A stretch of 17,069 nt of DNA from Deltaproteobacteria bacterium (GTDB taxonomy: Bacteria; Desulfobacterota; DSM-4660; Desulfatiglandales; B25-G16). The stretch spans positions 60,349-77,417 of the forward strand of contig CP070752.1 of NCBI GenBank assembly GCA_020348625.1, written 5' to 3'. A model generated the notes under the pieces. It worked only from the letters and a program-made list of their open reading frames with translations, was not told where the DNA came from and made no database searches. The translations under genes were made by a program, and so were the position numbers. Each line of letters begins with the position of its first letter. The first letter of the stretch is position 1. Below are positions 1 to 7,742 of this stretch, piece by piece.

Positions 1-94
1 CTAGGAGACTCTCAACAACCCTTCTGGATTGAGTCTTGCTAAGACCCACCTGGTTATAAATACTGTCCGTGATTTTTTCTTTGGTTAAGGCCAT
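1..94 (-). CDS. ihfA: Integration host factor alpha subunit / HU-family DNA-binding protein (partial, N-terminus only)
   Basis: Reading the minus strand from the ATG at 94 gives 31 codons beginning MALTKEKITDSIYNQVGLSK and continuing to VVESLL, where the window stops. This matches the start of IHF-alpha (typically MALTKxDIxExIYxxxGLSKxExxxxVExxL), the N-terminal helical dimerisation part of the HU/IHF fold. The DNA-binding arm lies outside the window. An AGGAGG-type ribosome binding site sits about 9 bases before the ATG, which fixes the start. IHF bends DNA and assists recombination, replication and sigma-54 promoters. A homodimeric HU-like protein is the alternative, but the N-terminus is closer to IHF-alpha. 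It follows coaD after a 137-bp spacer in the same direction, so it may have its own promoter. Confidence 0.85.
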   Translation of the reverse strand, partial: MALTKEKITDSIYNQVGLSKTQSRRVVESLL

Positions 95-162
95 GTCTCT
101 ATCCTCCTTAGTGCTTCTATTCGGAAATTCTATGATGGATCTTGGGAACCTGCTTGACCAAT

Positions 163-172
163 GGTGTACACC
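163..172. promoter_or_regulatory. 10-bp perfect palindrome upstream of ihfA
   Basis: GGTGTACACC is a perfect 10-bp inverted repeat in the 137-bp coaD-ihfA spacer, about 70 bases upstream of the ihfA start. It is flanked more loosely by CCAA and TTGG. It could be an operator, but no regulator is evident and a 10-bp palindrome can arise by chance. Confidence 0.2.
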
Positions 173-231
173 CCAGTTGGCTCCAGCTAACCCGTATAGC
201 ACATATCAAACAAGGCATCTAGCCTGCACAT

Positions 232-720
232 TTAGAATTCGTAACCGAACTTCTCTTTGAGCTTTTGGCAAACGATATCGGGCACGAGACCCTTGATTGC
301 TCCTCCGTAACTGGCAGCCTCTTTTATTATAGTGGAACTGGTATAGAGCCATTTATAGTCGGTCATCATGAAAATCGTTTGAATATTTCTGTCTAACCTT
401 CTGTTCATCAAAGACATCTGAAACTCATACTCAAAGTCCGAGAGGGCCCTCATCCCTCTCAAGATGATGTTGGTCCCTTTATCCTTTACGTAATCAACGA
501 GCAAGCCATGAAATGAGTCGAGGAACACCCGCTTATCATTCTTGGTTGATTCCTTGATCATTTCCATCCTCTCCTCCAGGCTGAAAAGGGTATTCTTCTT
601 GGGATTGGAGGCGACTGCAATGGTTACGGCATCGAATATGGAAAGGCCCCTTCTCAGAATACTGAGATGGCCGTTGGTAATAGGATCAAACGAACCCGGA
701 TAGATTACCATTATCCCCAT
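232..720 (-). CDS. coaD: Phosphopantetheine adenylyltransferase
   Basis: CoaD transfers AMP from ATP to 4'-phosphopantetheine to give dephospho-CoA, the penultimate step of CoA synthesis in the cytosol. The 162-residue product has the usual length and the nucleotidyltransferase landmarks. These are PGSFDPITNGH at residues 8-18, with the TxGH-type T15 and H18 that bind ATP phosphates, LRGMR at 87-91, DFEYE at 95-99 and the second ATP motif TSSTIIKE at 127-134. The ATG at 720 is one base after the rsmD stop, and a GGGGGAG ribosome site overlaps the end of rsmD, so the two are probably translationally coupled. A second ATG at codon 4 would give an N-terminus nearer the family norm. rsmD-coaD adjacency is common in bacteria. 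Confidence 0.96.
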   Translation of the reverse strand: MGIMVIYPGSFDPITNGHLSILRRGLSIFDAVTIAVASNPKKNTLFSLEERMEMIKESTKNDKRVFLDSFHGLLVDYVKDKGTNIILRGMRALSDFEYEFQMSLMNRRLDRNIQTIFMMTDYKWLYTSSTIIKEAASYGGAIKGLVPDIVCQKLKEKFGYEF

Positions 721-721
721 G

Positions 722-1297
722 CTACTCCCCCTTATGACGAGGAAAACCGTAGAAGCCTATTGAAGTTGATCCGTAAATCTTGGTTTGCCTCAGCCGGAGA
801 TCTTGAATTCTTGACGGGAAGGAATCGGTTGAGCCGGTCGATCGTTCTACCACTATTACCCCATCTTGATTCAACAGGTTTTCCTCTATCAGTTTAATCA
901 TTGTAGGCTCAACGTATCCGCTCTCATAGGGTGGGTCCATGAAGACGAGATCGAACTGCTCGAACCCGTAATTCTTGACCTGGTGAAGACCTTTGGGCAA
1001 ATCTGCTTTGATTACTATGGAGGCTTCCCTAAAACCGCACATGCCGATGTTCTTATTTATAATCGCAAGGGCCCTCCTTGAATTATCTATAAAAACACCT
1101 CTTTTGGCACCTCTACTGAGAGATTCTATTCCCAGGCTCCCGCTCCCTGCAAAGAGATCCAACACGAGGAGATCGCTCAGGTTCTGGCCTACGATGTTAA
1201 AGATAGAACCTCTCACCATGTCAGCAGTAGGTCTGATATCGGGCCATTTAACCTTTGCAAGTCGCTGACCTTTAACCGTACCGCCTGTTATTCTCAT
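722..1297 (-). CDS. rsmD: 16S rRNA (guanine(966)-N2)-methyltransferase RsmD
   Basis: RsmD methylates N2 of G966 in 16S rRNA using S-adenosylmethionine, late in 30S assembly. The 191-residue product has the N-terminal MRITGGTVKG, the family motif RPTADMVRGSIFNIV at 22-36, SAM motif I DLFAGSGSLGIE at 47-58 and the catalytic NPPY-type motif, here DPPYE at 121-125. All are as expected for RsmD. The start is ATG at 1297, preceded by a GGTGGA-like ribosome site at short spacing. The gene runs directly into coaD. A 68-bp spacer separates it from pssA upstream, so it may belong to the same transcript as the phospholipid genes. Confidence 0.95.
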   Translation of the reverse strand: MRITGGTVKGQRLAKVKWPDIRPTADMVRGSIFNIVGQNLSDLLVLDLFAGSGSLGIESLSRGAKRGVFIDNSRRALAIINKNIGMCGFREASIVIKADLPKGLHQVKNYGFEQFDLVFMDPPYESGYVEPTMIKLIEENLLNQDGVIVVERSTGSTDSFPSRIQDLRLRQTKIYGSTSIGFYGFPRHKGE

Positions 1298-1365
1298 GAT
1301 TCCACCGGGAAATAATAGCCCCTTTCCCCGGCCTCAGAAAAAGGTTCTGAATGCCATGCCCTTTT

Positions 1366-2160
1366 TTATGATTTGCCTTCCACACCTTTTTCGCTGGGAT
1401 CCGGCGAGGAATGTATCAGGGGCCTTGTCTTCTTCGCTTGTTTGCGAAACAAGCGAAAGAGGCTTTGAGCAGGACCCGAAAAGATATACAGACTTGAAAA
1501 GAGGAACAGCATCAGAGCCGGCTTATACGCCACAACAATAAAAACCAAGATAGTCGCGACCAGAACGTTAAAGGGCTTGCGTCTGAACAAATCCATACCC
1601 TTAAAGCTGAGATAATCTATTGTGCTGACCATGAGAAATGACAGCACATACATGGCGCTTATGAACAGGATTGGTTGACGCTCAAAATCGTTGCCCAAGG
1701 AATTGATGAAGAGGACAGCAGTGGCAATAAAAACAGCTGCCCCCGGGATCGGTAATCCCTTGAAATGATGGGATTCAAGGTTACTTTTTTGAGTATTGAA
1801 ACGAGCAAGCCTCAAAGCGCCGCACGTAACGTACAAAAACACGGCAAGCCATCCAAACCTTCCGAAGGGTTTTAAGGACCACTCAAAAATCAACAATCCA
1901 GGGGCCACCCCAAAGGCTACCAGGTCCGACAGAGAATCATATTCAATGCCAAAATGGCTGGTTGTGTTCGTGAAACGGGCAATCTTACCATCTAACCCAT
2001 CGAGTAAGGAAGAAATCAGGATGGCAATAGCAGCAGCATCATACCTTGCCTGTGTTGCAGCAATAATGGCATAGCATCCACAGAAGAGGCTGCAGGTAGT
2101 AAACAGGTTAGGCAGGATGTATATTCCTTTTGTATTCCTTGATCTATTTACTGTTTTCAC
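1366..2160 (-). CDS. pssA: CDP-diacylglycerol--serine O-phosphatidyltransferase
   Basis: This membrane enzyme joins serine to CDP-diacylglycerol to give phosphatidylserine. The CDP-alcohol phosphotransferase signature DGxxAR(x8)GxxxDxxxD is intact: D57-G-K-I-A-R62, then G71, D75 and D79. Several hydrophobic segments follow, as in the PssA family. The start is GTG at 2160, two bases past the psd stop, so psd and pssA are tightly coupled. The last ~25 residues are charged and poorly conserved in character, and the DNA there contains an 11-bp inverted repeat (1433-1457). The product is the substrate of the Psd encoded just upstream, and CdsA further upstream makes its lipid donor. The 264-residue length is normal for the membrane-bound PssA type. 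Confidence 0.94.
   Translation of the reverse strand: MKTVNRSRNTKGIYILPNLFTTCSLFCGCYAIIAATQARYDAAAIAILISSLLDGLDGKIARFTNTTSHFGIEYDSLSDLVAFGVAPGLLIFEWSLKPFGRFGWLAVFLYVTCGALRLARFNTQKSNLESHHFKGLPIPGAAVFIATAVLFINSLGNDFERQPILFISAMYVLSFLMVSTIDYLSFKGMDLFRRKPFNVLVATILVFIVVAYKPALMLFLFSSLYIFSGPAQSLFRLFRKQAKKTRPLIHSSPDPSEKGVEGKS
1433..1457. repeat. Perfect 11-bp inverted repeat inside the pssA 3' end
   Basis: TTCGCTTGTTT at 1433-1443 and AAACAAGCGAA at 1447-1457 are perfect reverse complements around a 3-base GCG loop. The sequence encodes part of the basic C-terminal tail of PssA (LFRLFRKQAKK). Either transcript could form the hairpin. There is no T-run after it, so it does not look like a simple intrinsic terminator. 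Confidence 0.7.
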
Positions 2161-2161
2161 G

Positions 2162-2821
2162 TTAGCTCAGGTATCCCAGTACCGTTTGCCCGGCCTTGAC
2201 CTTTTGCCCGACCGAAACCGAAATAGCGGTGTCAGGCGGAAGATAAATCTCGAGTCTTGAGCCGAATCGAATCAGGCCAAACCTCTGACCGGTATACACA
2301 TAGTCTCCTGTATTTACCCAGCAGGCAATTCTTCTCGCAATGAGGCCAGCTATCTGAACGAGAATTATCCTTTTCCGGTTATCCGTTTCCAAGGTTACCA
2401 CATTGTTTTCATTATGGAGGGAGGCCTTGTCCAAGTTGGCTGAAAAGAACCTACCAGGATGATAGGCTAACCGGCTGATCTTTCCAGCAATGGGAATTCG
2501 ATTGATATGAGCATTGAAGACCGAAATAAAGATGCTTATCTTTATCGCCTTATCCCTGAATCGATTGTCCCCTGTTTCGAGGTTCCGTATTGCTAGTATC
2601 TTGCCGTCTGCTGGTGTCAGAACCGCGTTCTGTTGAGCCACAAGAATTCTGTTAGGATCTCGAAAAAAATAGGCCATAAAGAGGGTTAGCAGGGCCAAAC
2701 CGATGCTAAGGAATTGCAGATCCAACATGAAAAAGAGGGCGGTGAGAGTTGCTCCACCGAGCACAAAAGGAATTCCCTCCCAAGCGATCGGCAGTTTGTT
2801 GTTTATTCTTCGTGTGTCCAA
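2162..2821 (-). CDS. psd: Phosphatidylserine decarboxylase proenzyme, short (type II-like) form
   Basis: Psd decarboxylates phosphatidylserine to phosphatidylethanolamine at the membrane. The 219-residue proenzyme is self-cleaved to create a pyruvoyl group. The cleavage site is visible as RFGSR, Gly187-Ser188, giving a beta chain of 187 and an alpha chain of 32 residues. Other landmarks are two N-terminal hydrophobic segments (about 17-30 and 36-51), FFRDP at 52-56, TPADG at 69-73, NAHINR at 103-108 with the conserved His105, and HNENN at 136-140. The start is TTG at 2821: an in-frame TAA lies a few codons upstream, and the next ATG (codon 32) is beyond the first hydrophobic segment. An AGGGA ribosome site lies 6 bases before the TTG. 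pssA follows after one base. Confidence 0.94.
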   Translation of the reverse strand: MDTRRINNKLPIAWEGIPFVLGGATLTALFFMLDLQFLSIGLALLTLFMAYFFRDPNRILVAQQNAVLTPADGKILAIRNLETGDNRFRDKAIKISIFISVFNAHINRIPIAGKISRLAYHPGRFFSANLDKASLHNENNVVTLETDNRKRIILVQIAGLIARRIACWVNTGDYVYTGQRFGLIRFGSRLEIYLPPDTAISVSVGQKVKAGQTVLGYLS

Positions 2822-2859
2822 CCTAAGTCCCTGGAAAGTTTAGTTTTCTCTCCATGTAG

Positions 2860-2888
2860 CGTTTAATATAAATTTCCGTATTTGTCAA
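2860..2888 (-). promoter_or_regulatory. Candidate sigma-70 promoter for psd-pssA-rsmD-coaD
   Basis: On the minus strand a perfect -35 TTGACA (2888-2883) is followed after 17 bases by TAAACG (2865-2860), a weak -10 matching three of six consensus positions. It lies in the 148-bp AT-rich spacer between tsaB and psd, about 40 bases before the psd TTG. The -35 hexamer and spacing are persuasive; the -10 is not. Confidence 0.4.
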
Positions 2889-2969
2889 TACAGCATATGA
2901 AAAACCTGCAAAATGTCGTTGTTGATCGGATAAAAACCGGATTGGTTATCGTAATCACGCAGAAGTTAT

Positions 2970-3662
2970 TCACTGGAATTTATTCTTAGGTGGACGTATA
3001 TCAGCTCCTCGCAAATACAATGGAACAAGCTCGCTTGAGTTGTCAGACTCACCTTTTCGAAGTCGTCTTAACCCCACCATGCCAACAGATGAAGCCCTGA
3101 GCGTCCACAGATTTGATGATGCCAATAACGTATTTGCCCCCAACAGCCGTTTCAAAACGGGCCCTTGCTGAGCCAGGTTGTTCCCTATGAAAACTGTCTT
3201 GGCTTCGAGCATCGTAGCTATCTCGGTTATCTTTATACAGGTATCCTTTTTGACTCTGAGGAGTTCGCCACGTTTACTCCACCGAAACAAGGCAGTAAAG
3301 ACCTCTCCTTTGCGCGAAGCTATCAGGGGACAGATATCCTCATTCAAACAGGAAAGCTGGTTTGCCATGGCTTCCAAGGTTGGAACTCCCACTACTGGTA
3401 TATCAAGGGATTCAGAGAGTCCTTTGATTATCGATAAGCCTATGCGAATACCGGTAAAGCTGCCCGGTCCTAGGGCAACTGTTAAGCCGCCAAGTTCTTG
3501 AGGCATAAGGCCTGCCTTGGTAAGCAGGTCATCGAGTGAAGGCATGATTCCGCTATATCGACTGGGTCCTGACGGTAGGATGTATTCGGCCAAAAGAAAT
3601 TCATCAACCATAATCGCTAGGCTGTACTGGCCCGTTGAAGTATCTATGCAAAGGATATTCAA
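2970..3662 (-). CDS. tsaB: tRNA threonylcarbamoyladenosine biosynthesis protein TsaB
   Basis: TsaB is the scaffold partner of TsaD (with TsaE) in forming t6A at position 37 of ANN-decoding tRNAs. It has the ASKHA/Kae1-like fold but no catalytic metal site. The 230-residue product begins MNILCIDTSTGQYSLAI, a typical TsaB start, and carries the family motif GPGSFTGIRIGL at 65-76. The usual HS(x)xL segment appears as SRYSGIMPSLDDLL at 34-47. The start is TTG at 3662: an in-frame TAG lies seven codons upstream and the next Met (codon 18) would remove the conserved first strand. The ribosome site is weak. It lies 56 bp downstream of rseP on the same strand, probably co-transcribed with it. Confidence 0.93.
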   Translation of the reverse strand: MNILCIDTSTGQYSLAIMVDEFLLAEYILPSGPSRYSGIMPSLDDLLTKAGLMPQELGGLTVALGPGSFTGIRIGLSIIKGLSESLDIPVVGVPTLEAMANQLSCLNEDICPLIASRKGEVFTALFRWSKRGELLRVKKDTCIKITEIATMLEAKTVFIGNNLAQQGPVLKRLLGANTLLASSNLWTLRASSVGMVGLRRLRKGESDNSSELVPLYLRGADIRPPKNKFQ

Positions 3663-3718
3663 TGGTCGCTTTTCAATTGCCTATTTTCTCTTGAGGATTC
3701 CAGATTTCCAATCGTTAC

Positions 3719-4795
3719 TTACTTAGCGAATATCCGTGCAAGGTCATTGTAAAACACAAAGGCCATCAAGACTATGAGAATGAAGAAGCCTATTTTCTGG
3801 GCCATTTCCCTTTTCTTAATGCTAATGGGCTTTCTGATGATAAGCTCTATGAGGAGGAAAAGTATCATGCCGCCATCCAAAACCGGCACGGGAATAAGGT
3901 TTAGGATGGCAAGGTTTATACTTATAACAGCCATGAAGGGAATGAGGTAGGTTAGATTCTCTCTGGCAATGTCGCCGGTCAGCTGACCGATCAAGATAGG
4001 CCCTCCAACTGTTTTTAATGGAACAACGCCTTGAATCAATTTGACCACGGTCAAAATAGTGAGCGTGGTTACCTCCCAGGTCTTTTCTGCCCCCTTTTGA
4101 ATTGCTCGAAAGGGGGTTAATTTCAGTTTTGTAATCGTGCCGCTTGCCACAATTCCTATGAGGGGGGATCTAATCTCTTCGCCAAAGAGGTTTTTTATCG
4201 TCTCCTCTTCTGGAAAGACCGTGGTCGAGATGCTTTCATCTCCCCTTTTCGCTACAATGGCGAGCCCCCGTCCAGAGCTTTTTTCGATAAATCGTTTGAT
4301 GTCGCTCCATTCATCGATTTTCTTATCCTCTATGTATTCAATAACATCGCCTTTACGGAGCCCAGCCACATCGGCTGGTGAGTTGGGTCTCACCTGCCCG
4401 ACTTCCGGAGCCATAGTGGGGTACCCTGATATCAGGTAGAGCCCGGCAAAAAGAAGGAAGGCCAGTAGGAAATTGAAAACAGGCCCAGCAGCTGCAATGG
4501 CTATTCGGTTGATTGTGGGCTGCTGAGCGAAAGAACGATGGGCCTCTTCGGGGCTAACCTCTTCCTCATCGCTCTCGCCCAACATCTTGACGTACCCGCC
4601 AAGGGGAAAGGCAGAAATCACATACTCAGTTTCGCCTATCTTTTTCCCGATGAGTTTAGGCCCAAACCCAAGGGAGAATTTATGGACCATCACCTTGAAG
4701 GATTTGGCCAATAAGAAATGACCAAATTCATGAAAAGCGATGAGGATGCCGAGAACGACGATAAACGGTATTATATAGTATAGGAATGTGCTCAT
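3719..4795 (-). CDS. rseP: RIP metalloprotease RseP (site-2 protease)
   Basis: RseP is a zinc intramembrane protease that cleaves anti-sigma factors and remnant signal peptides in the inner membrane. The 358-residue product has the zinc motif HEFGH at 22-26 in its first membrane helix, a PDZ domain at roughly 128-195 (EVGQVRPNSPADVAGLRKGD), and the third metal ligand in the LDG motif at 306-308. A last membrane segment lies near 335-350. E. coli RseP has about 450 residues and two PDZ domains, so this is the single-PDZ form common in many phyla. The ATG at 4795 lies 5 bases after the dxr stop without a strong ribosome site, suggesting translational coupling. The dxr-rseP pair is widely conserved. 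Confidence 0.96.
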   Translation of the reverse strand: MSTFLYYIIPFIVVLGILIAFHEFGHFLLAKSFKVMVHKFSLGFGPKLIGKKIGETEYVISAFPLGGYVKMLGESDEEEVSPEEAHRSFAQQPTINRIAIAAAGPVFNFLLAFLLFAGLYLISGYPTMAPEVGQVRPNSPADVAGLRKGDVIEYIEDKKIDEWSDIKRFIEKSSGRGLAIVAKRGDESISTTVFPEEETIKNLFGEEIRSPLIGIVASGTITKLKLTPFRAIQKGAEKTWEVTTLTILTVVKLIQGVVPLKTVGGPILIGQLTGDIARENLTYLIPFMAVISINLAILNLIPVPVLDGGMILFLLIELIIRKPISIKKREMAQKIGFFILIVLMAFVFYNDLARIFAK

Positions 4796-4800
4796 AGCTA

Positions 4801-5967
4801 CTAATTACCAACAATTTCTTCCAAGATCTCTCTTGCCATAGATTGAGCCCATCGATCCGCCTCGACAGCCTGATCGATCGAGTTGATAGGAAAAACCCGA
4901 TGTCGCTCCATCGTTTTTTCAACCACCTTAGGGATGTCCAGAAATCCGATCTTTCCTTCCAGGAAGGCACGGACAGCTATTTCGTTGGAGCCGCTTAATA
5001 CTGCTGGCATGCTTTGCCCTATTTTGCCCGCCGTTAACGCCAACTGCAGGCATCTGAACCGGTTTGTATCAGGCTTTTCAAAGCTCAGAGATCCAATCTC
5101 CAACAGATCCAGGGTGGGCAGGTCTCCCTCGAGGTGCCGGGGGTATGAGAGGGCATAGGATATGGGAATTCTCATGTCGGGAAAAGCCAGTTGCGCAATT
5201 ATGGAGCCGTCTACGTATTCTACCAGAGAGTGGACTATGCTCTGAGGGTGAAGCAGGATCTCTATTTGATCGACGTCTATCTTAAAAAGCCATTTTGCCT
5301 CGATCGCTTCGATCCCCTTATTCATCATGGTTGCCGAGTCAATCGTAATCTTCTTTCCCATCCTCCAATTCGGATGTTTCAGGGCCGCTTCGGGCGTGGC
5401 CCGCGATAATTCCTCCATAGAATAATCCTTAAACGGCCCACCGGAGCCTGTCAGGATAATCTTCTTCAGATCTTCTCTCATATGTCCCTGGATGGACTGC
5501 ATTATTGCGCTGTGCTCACTATCGATAGGCACTATATGCACACCGACCCTTTGTGATTCAGAAGTTAGCACGGATCCTGCAATAACCAATGCCTCTTTGT
5601 TGGCAAGGGCAACATCTTTGCCCGCCCTTATCGCCGAATATGTAGGTAAGAGGCCCGACGACCCTGTCATTGCCGCAATCACCACGTCTACTTCTGGCAA
5701 AGCTGCAATCTGAGCGTAACCCTCGGTTCCGTATAAGACCTCGGTATCGAAGCGGTTATTCAGCCTGGCTTTCAGTTCCCGGGCAAGATCAGAATTGATT
5801 ACTGCCGCACAGCGCGGTTCAAATTCCTTGATCTGTTCTGCAAGAATATCGAGGTTTTTCCCTGCTCCAAGGGCTATAACACGGTATTCGTCAGGGTTTT
5901 TTCTTATGACCGTGAGCGAATTGGTCCCTATATAACCGGTTGACCCGAGAAGGCAAATATTTTTCAA
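4801..5967 (-). CDS. dxr: 1-deoxy-D-xylulose 5-phosphate reductoisomerase
   Basis: Dxr converts DXP to 2-C-methyl-D-erythritol 4-phosphate with NADPH, the committed step of the MEP isoprenoid pathway. Numbering from the outer TTG at 5976 (391 residues), the motifs are GSTGYIG at 11-17 (NADPH, usually GSTGSIG), NKE at 126-128, the metal site DSE at 152-154, HPNW at 201-204, MNKGIEAIEA at 218-227 and HPQSIVHS at 243-250. Two TTG codons compete. The one at 5967 yields the family-typical start (M)KNICLLGSTG and is 11 bases from AAGGA, while the one at 5976 is only 2 bases from it. I prefer 5967 (388 residues). The product feeds UppS, encoded upstream; the 157-bp gap to cdsA has a possible promoter. 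Confidence 0.95.
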   Translation of the reverse strand: MKNICLLGSTGYIGTNSLTVIRKNPDEYRVIALGAGKNLDILAEQIKEFEPRCAAVINSDLARELKARLNNRFDTEVLYGTEGYAQIAALPEVDVVIAAMTGSSGLLPTYSAIRAGKDVALANKEALVIAGSVLTSESQRVGVHIVPIDSEHSAIMQSIQGHMREDLKKIILTGSGGPFKDYSMEELSRATPEAALKHPNWRMGKKITIDSATMMNKGIEAIEAKWLFKIDVDQIEILLHPQSIVHSLVEYVDGSIIAQLAFPDMRIPISYALSYPRHLEGDLPTLDLLEIGSLSFEKPDTNRFRCLQLALTAGKIGQSMPAVLSGSNEIAVRAFLEGKIGFLDIPKVVEKTMERHRVFPINSIDQAVEADRWAQSMAREILEEIVGN

Positions 5968-6008
5968 GACAGTCAAGTTCCTTCTTTGCGAATCGAAGCA
6001 CTCAGCAT

Positions 6009-6037
6009 AGTATAAAGTATGTTCGGCTTCTTGATCT
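6009..6037 (-). promoter_or_regulatory. Weak promoter candidate upstream of dxr
   Basis: In the 157-bp spacer between cdsA and dxr the minus strand has TATACT (6014-6009), five of six matches to a -10 box. The hexamer 17 bases upstream is AGATCA, a poor -35. It lies about 35-45 bases before the dxr start. I see no gene or strong terminator in this spacer. A hairpin-prone CTGCGCTGCAG is also present near 6062-6072. Confidence 0.2.
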
Positions 6038-6133
6038 CTTTATTCCCCTTTTCCAGACTACTCTGCAGCGCAGTGGCTCCACTTTCATACCATAAATGCG
6101 AGCAAAAGAGAGGCCCCGCGAACCCCGTATGGC

Positions 6134-6928
6134 CTAAAAGGCCAAATAGAGATAGAGAACGGGTATTGCAAAAAGGAGGCTGTCTATCCTGTCAAGGATG
6201 CCCCCATGGCCTGGCAAAAGGGTGCCACTGTCCTTCAGGTCAGAGCTTCTCTTAAAAAGGGATTCCACGAGATCACCAATCTGACCGAAAATACCTATAC
6301 TTATAGCTAATACCATAATGGATGCAAGAGATAAAGAAGGAAAGAAAATGGAGCCAAATATGCCGGCAGCAACTGCGTTTGCCAGTAGCCCTCCCACGGT
6401 GCCTTCCCAGGTTTTTCCTGGACTTATGTGTATAAGTCCGTGCTTCCCGAAGTGCCTCCCCACATAGAACGCGGCGGTGTCACCCGCAAAAACAACTGAC
6501 AAGAGGTAAAGAATCCATAGCTTACCCTGTGGTAAGCGGGCCACCAGTACCAAAAGCATCAAAGGCAGGCAGACATAGAAAGGCCCCACAACAGTGAGAC
6601 CTATACCTTCGCGTTTTAGCGGGTTGTCACGGCCGGAGCTGAGTAGCATATACCCGAGAGGAATCATAAAAAACAAGGGAAGCACGGCGACATAGAAATG
6701 TTCTCTAAAGATGACAGAAGAGAACAGGAAGATGCTCAAAAGGTAGGTGATGATCATGAGGCCCTTTTGTGCGGGAGGTCTTATCATACGATAAAATTCA
6801 TGTAAGCTGGCCAACGCAACTACCATGAGCAACAGAGCTAAGACATAAAAAGGAGCAAAACAGATGATCGCGATAAGAGGCGGAATGGTGATAAGGGCCG
6901 TTACGACCCGCTTCATATGGGTGCTCAT
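6134..6928 (-). CDS. cdsA: Phosphatidate cytidylyltransferase (CDP-diglyceride synthase)
   Basis: CdsA makes CDP-diacylglycerol from phosphatidic acid and CTP, the precursor of all phospholipid head groups. The 264-residue polytopic protein has about eight hydrophobic segments and the complete C-terminal CDS signature, S223-L-F-K-R followed by KD, then LLPGHGGILDRID at 237-249, whose acidic residues bind metal and CTP. The ATG at 6928 is used here. The ATG four codons later gives MKRVVTALITIPP, an equally plausible start, and neither has a strong ribosome site. It lies 13 bases after uppS, and the uppS-cdsA-dxr-rseP order is a classic conserved block. It supplies the substrate for PssA in the same window. 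Confidence 0.95.
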   Translation of the reverse strand: MSTHMKRVVTALITIPPLIAIICFAPFYVLALLLMVVALASLHEFYRMIRPPAQKGLMIITYLLSIFLFSSVIFREHFYVAVLPLFFMIPLGYMLLSSGRDNPLKREGIGLTVVGPFYVCLPLMLLVLVARLPQGKLWILYLLSVVFAGDTAAFYVGRHFGKHGLIHISPGKTWEGTVGGLLANAVAAGIFGSIFFPSLSLASIMVLAISIGIFGQIGDLVESLFKRSSDLKDSGTLLPGHGGILDRIDSLLFAIPVLYLYLAF

Positions 6929-6941
6929 TGCGTGTACCTAT

Positions 6942-7682
6942 CTAATCGCGGTGGTCGATTTGTTCGCCGGTGAATCCGAAACGTCGCTCTCGTTTCTGGT
7001 AGTCGATGAGGGCCTCAAGATACCGTTCCTTGCGGAAATCCGGCCAAAGGGTGGGAGTGATGAAGATCTCTGTGTAAGCCATCTGCCAAAGCAGAAAATT
7101 GCTCACCCTATATTCCCCGCTCGTTCGTATCAGTAGATCCGGATCCGGAATATCGGCCGTATAAAGGTATTGCGAAAATCGCTCCTCTGTGATGCGCCGA
7201 GGGTTAAGGGTGCCTTTTTCAACATCTGTGAGCATGTTTATTACGGCCCGGATTATCTCCTGTCTTCCTCCATAGCTCAGGGCAAGGGTTAAGGTCATCT
7301 CATCATTGTGTTGCGTTTTCTCAATTGCCTGCCACAAGGTCCTCTGAACCTCCGGAGAGAGTTTTTCCGTTTGTCCTATACATGCAAGCCTGATTCCGTT
7401 ATCAAGCATCTCCTTCAGTTCGGTCTTCAAATACCGGTTGAGGAGATCCATTAGGGCCTTCACTTCATAGTGAGGCCTTTTCCAGTTCTCTTCGCTAAAG
7501 GCAAAGAGGGTGAGCCATCTGATGCCTAACTCCCGGCTTGTTCTTACAACATCCCGTACCGATTCCGTGCCTTTCTTGTGGCCCACAATGCGGTCGAGGC
7601 CTCGTCTCTTTGCCCACCGACCGTTGCCATCCATGATTATGGCTACGTGTCGGGGTAGTTTGTTCGGGTCTAATCGTTCCAT
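6942..7682 (-). CDS. uppS: Isoprenyl transferase (undecaprenyl diphosphate synthase, cis-prenyltransferase)
   Basis: UppS adds cis-isoprene units to farnesyl diphosphate to build undecaprenyl diphosphate, the lipid carrier for cell-wall synthesis. The product starts MERLDPNKLPRHVAIIMDGN and has the catalytic Asp in DGNGRWAKRRG (Asp18 from this ATG). It also has SEENWKRP-type substrate residues and the C-terminal LLIRTSGEYRVSNFLLWQ with TEIFITPTLWPDF, in which the RxSxE/Q residues bind the diphosphate. An in-frame TTG two codons earlier (7688) is possible. I chose the ATG at 7682 because it is canonical; neither start has a clear ribosome site. The length of 246 is normal. It is followed by cdsA and preceded by frr with a 60-bp gap. 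Confidence 0.95.
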   Translation of the reverse strand: MERLDPNKLPRHVAIIMDGNGRWAKRRGLDRIVGHKKGTESVRDVVRTSRELGIRWLTLFAFSEENWKRPHYEVKALMDLLNRYLKTELKEMLDNGIRLACIGQTEKLSPEVQRTLWQAIEKTQHNDEMTLTLALSYGGRQEIIRAVINMLTDVEKGTLNPRRITEERFSQYLYTADIPDPDLLIRTSGEYRVSNFLLWQMAYTEIFITPTLWPDFRKERYLEALIDYQKRERRFGFTGEQIDHRD

Positions 7683-7742
7683 ATGCAAGGGTTGGTGTCA
7701 GAACGAGCGAAGGTATGAAGCGTAGTTGATGGGTAGCCGGTA

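Noticed and set aside
69..260. 63-codon plus-strand frame at the window start
   Set aside because: It overlaps the ihfA start, the spacer and the coaD end on the opposite strand and has no family resemblance.
1334..1350. Small stem TCAGAA/TTCTGA in the rsmD-pssA spacer
   Set aside because: Six pairs only and no T-run on the minus strand; not convincing as a terminator.
2823..2855. 10-residue leader peptide (MERKLNFPGT) ending one base before the psd TTG
   Set aside because: No ribosome site and it would begin almost at the predicted transcription start; likely chance, although coupling to the TTG start cannot be excluded.
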